Both the position numbers and the translations under genes were made by a program. A model generated the notes under the pieces. That model searched no databases. It was not told the DNA's origin and saw only the letters and a list, made by a program, of their open reading frames with translations. DNA of 64,000 nucleotides from Halobacterium sp. DL1 (GTDB lineage Archaea; Halobacteriota; Halobacteria; Halobacteriales; Halobacteriaceae): positions 1,798,001 through 1,862,000 of the forward strand of contig CP007060.1 of NCBI GenBank assembly GCA_000230955.3, given 5' to 3'. How positions within the stretch are numbered: position 1 is the stretch's first letter; every line of letters starts with the position of its first letter. Below are positions 61,937 to 64,000 of this stretch, piece by piece.

Positions 61937-62170
61937 CTACCAGTCGATGAGCCTGGTCGCGAACCAGTAGAGGCCGTAGAGGCAGGCGGCGAGGACCACG
62001 ACGACGGTTGCCATGCCGGCTGTCTGCCGGGAGAAGCCCAGCGACATCAGCCCTTCTGTACCGTACGCGAGACTGTACCCCACGACCATGATCAGCCCGA
62101 ACGCGCCGACGCCGAGCGCGGCCTGTCCGAGGAGTGCGCTCGGAACGAGGTCGATTACTTTTCTGAACAC
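61937..62170 (-). CDS. Two-helix membrane protein, unknown
   Basis: 77 aa from a GTG at 62170, chosen because a TTATTATTG box lies about 26 bases upstream, giving a leaderless mRNA (a TTG at 62194 is the alternative). Helices at about 10-30 and 50-70. Its stop touches the msrB stop. No family is recognised. Confidence 0.5.
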   Translation of the reverse strand: MFRKVIDLVPSALLGQAALGVGAFGLIMVVGYSLAYGTEGLMSLGFSRQTAGMATVVVVLAACLYGLYWFATRLIDW

Positions 62171-62246
62171 ACCCCCACCCTGACTACCAATCAATAATAA
62201 ACCCCTACGGTAGCTGTAAGCTGTGCGACTACTCGTCGTGCTCGGG

Positions 62247-62393
62247 CTACCGCTTCGTCTGCACGTTCGTGCTCCCGCAGTCCGGGCACTGCGTCATCGT
62301 CCCGAGCGTCGGGTGCGTCGCGGTTTCCCAGTCGTCTCGGGCCTCGGAACGCCCGCAGCTGGCACACCGGAGTGTCGGCATTGATTTGGCCAT
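62247..62393 (-). CDS. 48-aa zinc-ribbon mini-protein
   Basis: ATG at 62393, TAG at 62247. Two CxxC knuckles, CASCG (10-14) and CPDCGSTN (36-43), and a basic end VQTKR. Size and motif match the many small zinc-finger proteins of haloarchaea, some of which affect biofilm and metabolism in Haloferax. Target unknown. It is divergent from the helicase. Confidence 0.65.
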   Translation of the reverse strand: MAKSMPTLRCASCGRSEARDDWETATHPTLGTMTQCPDCGSTNVQTKR

Positions 62394-62511
62394 GTGTGCC
62401 ACTTCGTCACACGCGGCAAAATAGTTCCCGGCGGACAGACCCGGTGGCGAGCGCGAACCGACGCCGACGAAAGCCGTAACCCGTTTTCCCGCTCGCGCCC
62501 TACGCCGGGTA

Positions 62512-64000
62512 GTGACCGACATCTCGAAGGAGGCGTTCCACGACGCCCTCGAATCCGTGGGGCGCCCAGTCGCCACCGCCGCACAGGTCGCGCGGGAACT
62601 GGGGTGCACGCAGGCCGAGGCCGCCGATGCGCTGGAGGAACTCGCGGAGCGCGGCGACGTCGAGCGGGCGGGCGTGGAGTCCGACCCCGTGGTGTGGTAT
62701 CCGCGGGACTGGCTCGAACTGACCGACCGCGAGCGCGTCGTCCCGTTCCCGGGGCGCCGGGAGATCATCGTCGACCAGCCGGCGCAGTTCACGCGCGCCC
62801 AGCTCTCCCGGTTCGCGCACCTCGAGGACACGACGCGAACGGGAAGCTACCGCTACGTGGTCCGCGAGGAGGACGTGTGGGCGGCGCCGTTCGAGTCCCT
62901 GGAAGCCCTCCTGGATGCGATGCGCCGCGTGCTCCCGCGGGAGGTGCCCGGCCTCGAGGACTGGGTCGAGGAGCAGTGGACGCGCGCGACCAGGTTCCGC
63001 CTGCGAACCCACGACGACGGCTACGTCGTGCTCGAGGCCAAGAGCGAGAGTCTTCTCGGGAACGTCGCCGAGCAGAAACTCGCGGACGACGTGCTCCGCG
63101 CGAAGATCTCGGACACCGAGGCGTGGGTCGCCGAGGAGAAGGTCGCGGAACTGAAGCGCACGCTGTACGAGGCGGGCTACCCTGTGCGCGACGACCGCGA
63201 CCTCGAAACGGGCGACCCCCTCGACGTCACCCTGAACCTCGAACTCCGTGACTACCAGGCCGACTGGGTCGAGCGATTCGTCGACGCCAACTCCGGCGTG
63301 CTCGTCGGACCGCCGGGTGCGGGGAAGACGGTCGCCGCGATGGGCGCGCTGGAGGCCGTCGGCGGCGAGACGCTTGTGCTGGTCCCGAGTCGCGAACTCG
63401 CCGCGCAGTGGCGCGACGAACTGCTCGCGCACACCTCGCTCACCCCCGACCAGGTGGGCGAGTACCACGGCGGCAGCAAGGAGGTCCGGCCCGTCACCAT
63501 CGCCACGTACCAGACCGCGGGGATGGACCGCCATCGCCACGTCTTCGACGACCGGGAGTGGGGGCTCATCGTCTACGACGAGGCCCACCACATCCCGAGC
63601 GAGGTGTTCCGGCGCTCGGCGGACCTCCAGAGCAAACACCGCCTGGGGCTGTCGGCGACACCAGTACGGGAGGACGACAAGGAGATGGACATCTACACGC
63701 TCATCGGGCCGCCCATCGGCACCGACTGGGACGCGCTGTTCGACGCGGGCTACGTCGCGGAACCGGAGGTCGAGATACGCTACGTGCCGTGGCTGGACGA
63801 CGACGCGCGCTACGAGTACGCCAGCGAGAGCGGCCACACGCGCCGCCGGCTCGCCGCAGAGAACCCCGCGAAAGACGAGGAGGCGCGACACCTCCTGGGC
63901 CAGCATCCCGACAAGCAGGCGCTCGTGTTCGTCGACTACCTCGAACAGGGCCGGCGCCTCGCGGAGGCACTCGACGCGCCGTTCGTGAGCGGGGAGACCC
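62512..64000 (+). CDS. XPB/Rad25-type DNA repair helicase (3' end cut by window)
   Basis: 496 codons in the window from a GTG at 62512 to the right edge, with no stop. An N-terminal winged-helix-like part (about 1-70, VARELGCTQAEAADALEELAERGDVERAGVE text) and a damage-recognition-like region precede helicase domain 1. Walker A is GPPGAGKT (266-273), DEAH box D356-E-A-H359 in YDEAHHIPS, motif III GLSATPVRED. The start of domain 2 (ALVFVDYLEQGRRLAEAL) is just reached. It is an SF2 helicase linked to nucleotide excision repair or transcription in archaea. Confidence 0.88.
   Translation, partial: MTDISKEAFHDALESVGRPVATAAQVARELGCTQAEAADALEELAERGDVERAGVESDPVVWYPRDWLELTDRERVVPFPGRREIIVDQPAQFTRAQLSRFAHLEDTTRTGSYRYVVREEDVWAAPFESLEALLDAMRRVLPREVPGLEDWVEEQWTRATRFRLRTHDDGYVVLEAKSESLLGNVAEQKLADDVLRAKISDTEAWVAEEKVAELKRTLYEAGYPVRDDRDLETGDPLDVTLNLELRDYQADWVERFVDANSGVLVGPPGAGKTVAAMGALEAVGGETLVLVPSRELAAQWRDELLAHTSLTPDQVGEYHGGSKEVRPVTIATYQTAGMDRHRHVFDDREWGLIVYDEAHHIPSEVFRRSADLQSKHRLGLSATPVREDDKEMDIYTLIGPPIGTDWDALFDAGYVAEPEVEIRYVPWLDDDARYEYASESGHTRRRLAAENPAKDEEARHLLGQHPDKQALVFVDYLEQGRRLAEALDAPFVSGET

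Overview
The window comes from a haloarchaeon (class Halobacteria). The DNA is GC-rich and the proteins are very acidic. Many genes start directly about 25-30 bases downstream of a TATA-like box (leaderless transcripts), and several begin with GTG. There is a haloarchaeal N-glycosylation gene (aglJ), an archaeal GTP cyclohydrolase III, an aMBF1-type factor, many small families seen only in haloarchaea, and an intron-bearing tRNA-Trp. The species cannot be named from this sequence.

Region 1 (1-10.5 kb) makes surface sugars. Five minus-strand genes run back to back (membrane GT2, GT4, DPM1-like GT2, a four-helix SMR/EamA protein, and a GT-C membrane transferase cut by the left edge). They form a complete make-flip-transfer set for a polyprenyl-phosphate sugar. 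A glmU-like sugar nucleotidyltransferase, aglJ and an aglM-like UDP-glucose dehydrogenase lie beside them.

Region 2 (10.5-29.4 kb) is mostly housekeeping and small conserved genes: OsmC, a UPF0173-type hydrolase, an FAH-family enzyme, a surface lipoprotein with HEFVH, an FAD-dependent GMC dehydrogenase with its Tat-borne small subunit, a Rieske protein, hisC, adenylate kinase 6, a CDP-alcohol phosphatidyltransferase, aMBF1, triosephosphate isomerase, DNA polymerase IV, GTP cyclohydrolase III, a secreted PQQ-type sugar dehydrogenase and a Tat-exported transglutaminase-like protein.

Region 3 (29.5-52 kb) is a catabolic island with genes on alternating strands. It holds a split ACAD11-like pair (kinase-like phosphotransferase plus acyl-CoA dehydrogenase), a 2-oxoacid dehydrogenase E1a-E1b-E2 set without E3, a ureohydrolase, an IclR regulator, two class III aminotransferases, a DoeA/EutD-like ectoine hydrolase, an M20 amidohydrolase, an amidase, a creatininase-family protein, two D-2-hydroxyacid dehydrogenases, two SDRs, an aldehyde dehydrogenase and a second acyl-CoA dehydrogenase. 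Four of these can be laid onto the known ectoine degradation route (ring hydrolysis, deacetylation, transamination, semialdehyde oxidation). A shared promoter motif ties three transcription units together. This is the strongest candidate for an undescribed system in the window.

Region 4 (52-64 kb) contains a hairpin-rich gap, tRNA-Trp with a 103-nt intron, small haloarchaeal families, IMP dehydrogenase (guaB), a DsbA-peroxiredoxin pair, an HxlR regulator with a dioxygenase-hydrolase pair, a 323-bp nest of inverted repeats, msrB, and the first 1.5 kb of an XPB/Rad25-type helicase running off the right edge.
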